From Arenicola marina (lineage: Eukaryota > Annelida > Polychaeta > Arenicolidae), in contig OZ025258.1 of assembly GCA_964019135.1 (NCBI GenBank), forward strand, positions 5,289,961-5,353,960: a stretch of DNA of 64,000 nucleotides, read 5' to 3'. Both the position numbers and the translations under genes were made by a program. This document shows positions 60,401-64,000 of the stretch, in pieces. The notes beneath the pieces were generated by a model, which was given only the letters and a program-made list of their open reading frames with translations, did not search any database and was not told the origin of the DNA. Each line of letters starts with the position of its first letter. The stretch's first letter is position 1.

Positions 60401-61520
60401 TAGACACGGTGACCGCTGGACCCTCGACACGGTGACCGCTAGACCCTAGACACGATGACCGCTAGACCCTAGACACGGTGACCGATAGACCCTCGACACG
60501 GTGACCGCTAGACGCTAGACACGGTGACCGATAGACCCTCGACACGGTGACCGCTCGACACGGTGACCGCTAGACCCTCGACACGGTGACCGATAGACCC
60601 TCGACACGATGACCGCTAGACCCTAGACACGATGACCGCTAGACCCTCGACACGGTGACCGCTAGACCCTCGATACGGTGACCGCTCGACACGGTGAACG
60701 CTAGACCCTCGACACGGTGACCGCTAGACCCTCGACACGGTGACCGCTAGACCCTCGACACGGTGACCGCTAGACCCTCGACACGGTGACCGCTCGACAC
60801 GGTGACCGCTAGACCCTCGACACGGTGACCGCTAGACCCTCGACACGGTGACCGCTAGACCCTCGACACGGTGACCGATAGACCCTCGACACGATGACCG
60901 CTAGACCCTAGACACGGTGACCGCTAGACCCTAGACACGGTGACCGCTAGACCCTAGACACGATGACCGCTCGACACGGTGACCGCTAGACCCTAGACAC
61001 GATGACCGCTAGACCCTAGACACGGTGACCGCTAGACCCTAGACACGGTGACCGCTAGACCCTAGACACGATGACCGCTCGACACGGTGACCGCTAGACC
61101 CTAGACACGATGACCGCTAGACCCTAGACACGGTGACCGATAGACCCTCGACACGGTGACCGCTCGACACGGTGACCGCTAGACCCTCGACACGGTGACC
61201 ACTGGACTCTCGACACGACGACCGCTAGACCCTCGACACGGTGACCGCTCGACACGGTGACCGCTAAACCCTCGACACGGTGACCGCTAGACCCTCGACA
61301 CGGTGACCGCTAAACCCTCGACACGGTGACCGCTAGACCCTCGACACGGTGACCGCTCGACACGGTGACCGCTCGACACGGTGACCGCTAGACCCTTGAC
61401 ACGGCGACCGCTAGACCCTCGACACGGCGACCGCTGGACCCTCGACACGGTGACCGCTAGACCCTCGACACGGTGACCGCTCGACACGGCGACCGCTCGA
61501 CACGGCGACCGCTAGACACG
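54451..61520. repeat. 23/16-bp minisatellite array, 7 kb
   Basis: More than 300 copies of GGTGACCGCTAGACCCTCGA plus CAC (23 bp), interspersed with a short form lacking AGACCCT (GGTGACCGCTCGACAC, 16 bp). Most copies carry the palindromic GGTGACC; variants GGTTACC and GGTCACC keep the palindrome, while GGCGACC, GATGACC and GACGACC do not. Multi-unit blocks recur, for example 57.1-57.9 kb resembles 58.3-59.0 and 60.2-60.6 kb. Frames of 60-210 codons on both strands are periodic artefacts. Confidence 0.97.
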
Positions 61521-62365
61521 CCAGGACCCTATACACTAATCATCCCCACATCAAAGACCGCACGTAGTATTTCCAGTACTTCATGGCTCAACAAGTAAAA
61601 ATTTGACTGATGTGATTAATCATGGCCATGTTGTGTGTGTGTTCGTAGCAACAGACAACATGGTCATGGTGTCACTCGCCAATGCCTCATTGTGCTGCTG
61701 GTGCTGTCGTTCCCTTGGTAATCTGGGGTCGCAGCTTATAAGGTACTGAGTAATTATCAATGAGGGTTTAACGAAGATGGACAAAGTTACTTCTCACTAT
61801 GGCCGATAATCTACAGGTTCCGTCCTATATGTCCGTTTTGCTTTGACTGCATGCGTCGTTCTGTACGCGCTCTGTAGGTAGCAACACGCAATATGTTGAC
61901 CTGTCGAGGGCTTCAAATAGCTCGGTCAAGTTCGTCAGCTACATATCTATCGGTTCAAGGTGAAGGTGATATCGTTCGAGAGAGGTGTGCTCCTATTTCA
62001 CATAGGACCAATACGTCACTTTCTTACCTTTTGTCTGCAGGTGCGATCACTTCCTTACCCGCTGTCTGGCGGCATGATCACTTTATTTCCTACATGGTAG
62101 AGAGTACTGAACGGCCATGTTTGCCAACTGTAGCCCAACTATTTCACCAAACCGTGCCTCGTCTGACAAGTGCTTGACAGGCTGGCACTGGCACTGGTGA
62201 AGTACATCAGCGAGATTAGGGTGTCCTGCAGCTGGGCACGGCTAATTGGTTGAGGGCTGTTATAGCTGAGGGGCTCACAGATTAACTGGCGCCCACATTG
62301 TTATAGCGAACTCGTTCAAACCCGCCGCTTAAAGGATGGGCCCCGAGCCCGCCTGTCTGTCGTGT
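61521..62365. other. unique spacer between arrays
   Basis: Non-repetitive. A 94-codon frame at 61893-62177 has no recognisable domain. No RNA gene or element ends seen. Confidence 0.45.
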
Positions 62366-63540
62366 GGCTAGGGTGCGAGGGTGGGTGAGGGGGGCCAGGC
62401 GGCGAGGGTGGGTGAGGGGGGCTGGACGGCGAGAGTGGGTGATGGAGGCTGGGGGCGAGGGTGGTGAGGGGGGCTGGACGGCGAGGGTGGGTGAGGGGGG
62501 CTGGGGGGCGAGGGTGGGTGAGGGGGGCTGGGGGCGAGGGTGGGTGATGGAGGCTGGGGGCGAGGGTGGTGAGGGGGGCTGGACGGCGAGGGTGGGTGAG
62601 GGGGGCTGGGGGGCGAGGGTGGGCGAAGGGGGCTGGGGGGCGAGGGTGGGTGAAGGGGGCTGGATGGTGAGGGTGGGTGAAGGGGGCTGGGTGGCGAGGG
62701 GGATTAAGGGGGGCTGGGTGGCGAGGGGGATTAAGGGGGGCTGGGTGGCGAGGGGGATTAAAGGGGGCTGGGTGGCGATGGGGATTAAGGGGGGCTGGGT
62801 GGCGAGAGTGGGTGAGGGGGGCTGGGTGGCGAGGGTGGGTGAAGGGGGCTGGGCGGCGAGGGTGGGTGAAGGGGGCTGGGGGGCGAGGGTGGGTGAAGGG
62901 GCTGGATGGTGAGGGTGGGTGAAGGGGGCTGGGGGGCGAGGGGGATTAAGGGGGGCTGGGTGGCGAGGGGGATTAAGGCGGGCTGGGTGGCGAGGGTGGG
63001 TGAAGGGGGCTGGACGGTGAGGGTGGGTGAGGGGGGCTGGACGGTGAGGGTGGGTTAAGGGGGCTGGGTGGCGAGGGAGATTAAGGGGGGCTGGGTGGCG
63101 AGGGTGGGTGAAGGGGGCTGGGTGGCGAGGGGGATTAAGGAGGGCTGGGTGGCGAGGGGGATTAAGGGGGGCTGGGTGGCGAGGGGGATTAAGGGGGGCT
63201 GGGTGGCGAGAGTGGGTGAGGGGGGCTGGGTGGCGAGGGTGGGTGAAGGGGGCTGGGCGGCGAGGGTGGGTGAAGGGGGCTGGGTGGCGAGGGTGGGTGA
63301 AGGGGGCTGGACGGTGAGGGTGGGTGAGGGGGGCTGGACGGTGACGGTGGGTGAGGGGGGCTGGGCGGCGAGAGCCGGTGAGGGGGGCTGGGTGGCGAGG
63401 GTGGGTGAGGGTGGCTAGGTGGGGAGGGCGTGGGAGGGCTGGGCGGCGAGGGGGTTGGAGGGGCTGGGCTGCGCGGGTGGGTGAGGGGGGGCTGGACGGT
63501 GAAGGTGGGTGGAAGGGGCTGGGCGGCGAGGGGGGTGGCG
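62366..63540. repeat. G-rich 27-bp tandem repeat array
   Basis: About 43 copies of GCTGGGTGGCGAGGGTGGGT plus GAAGGGG, with a subfamily where GAGGGGGATTAAGGGG replaces the second half. Nearly every unit has four or more G-runs of three or longer, so the + strand is strongly G-quadruplex-prone. It decays after about 63420. Frames such as GWVARVGEG are 9-codon periodic artefacts. Confidence 0.95.
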
Positions 63541-64000
63541 TATCCTCCGATATCCAGTTGCATAAAATGACGATAAATCTGCCCTCAATATACCGTTATC
63601 AGATGCTGTATACATATGAAAACATGATTGCACAGGTGCAACTACGTGGGGTAGCGGAGGGTAGGGAGGGCGGGGGGGAGGTGAGGAGGTATTGACCAAT
63701 AATAAGGTGTGGCATGTATACAACTCTCTGGGAGGCATACATCTAAAATCAAAGATCAGATACTCCTAATACATCAGATATATTACACTCTTGTGTGATG
63801 AAATCGAACATGTTCTGGGTAAAGGCGCCTTCCCCTCTTTTGTCTGCCGTGTCCCAACAACCATCGCCCAGAAACGCCGGATACAGTTGTATGCAGTTAA
63901 AGTTACACCACTGTGTCTAGTTATTACGAGACCAAGGTAACGCGGATTTCGCCCGGCCCTTATAGTACCATAATAATCCACAATATTATATACTATCGTG
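63541..64000. other. unique DNA to the window end
   Basis: AT-rich sequence after the G-rich array, with one short G-rich patch near 63650-63690. No gene, RNA or element end that I can support. Confidence 0.45.

Noticed and set aside
54500..61500. Minus-strand frames rich in SRVQRSPCRGSSGHRVEG
   Set aside because: Periodic translation of the 23/16 bp array; equally open elsewhere by chance, with no start context or conserved ends.
62364..63563. Gly/Arg/Trp-rich (GWVARVGEGG) or Pro/Ser-rich proteins
   Set aside because: Nine-codon periodic translation of a 27 bp G-rich repeat; no flanking unique coding sequence.

Overview
The window is eukaryotic (animal) nuclear DNA. It holds two recognisable protein genes: a spliced delta-tubulin gene (TUBD1-like, + strand, coding exons between 27605 and 47820) and an apparently intronless ANKUB1-like gene (two ubiquitin-like regions plus ankyrin repeats, - strand, 51113 to 48960). 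The two genes converge, with about 1.1 kb between their stop codons. Animal-type delta-tubulin, ANKUB1, L1-like retrotransposon remnants and many foldback elements suggest an aquatic invertebrate or basal chordate such as a mollusc, annelid or amphioxus. The exact lineage cannot be fixed from the sequence.

The main feature is tandem repetition: about two thirds of the 64 kb is minisatellite or satellite, in eleven arrays with different units. They are 76 bp (1-2946), 81 bp (3230-8268, remnants to 8755), 51 bp (8936-10361), 32 bp (11741-17486), 31 bp (26591-27118), 22 bp (27249-27380), 30/34 bp (29811-46880, filling delta-tubulin intron 3), 25 bp (47283-47573, intron 4), another 22 bp unit that starts in the last codons and stop of delta-tubulin (47809-48187), 23/16 bp (54451-61520) and a G-rich 27 bp unit (62366-63540). 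A 102 bp tandem duplication also copies the end of delta-tubulin exon 2 with its splice donor. Nearly all long open frames in the arrays result from periodicity and stop-poor units, and I do not call them genes.

The mobile-element zone is 19.7-26.4 kb. It has a cluster of foldback or MITE-like inverted-repeat elements, a + strand transposase-like fragment near 24.9-25.3 kb, and a - strand L1-like reverse-transcriptase pseudogene whose poly-A end lies against that fragment. Other insertions are a likely solo LTR inside the 81 bp satellite (8268-8593), an 850 bp TIR element (51671-52520) and a 187 bp element with a 6 bp target duplication (52602-52788).

The remaining stretches (10.4-11.7, 17.5-19.7, 48.3-49.0, 52.8-54.4, 61.5-62.4 and 63.5-64 kb) are unique-looking non-coding DNA with no gene I can support. 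Delta-tubulin acts in centriole and basal-body microtubule assembly. ANKUB1 is poorly characterised, and the sequence shows no functional link between the two beyond adjacency.
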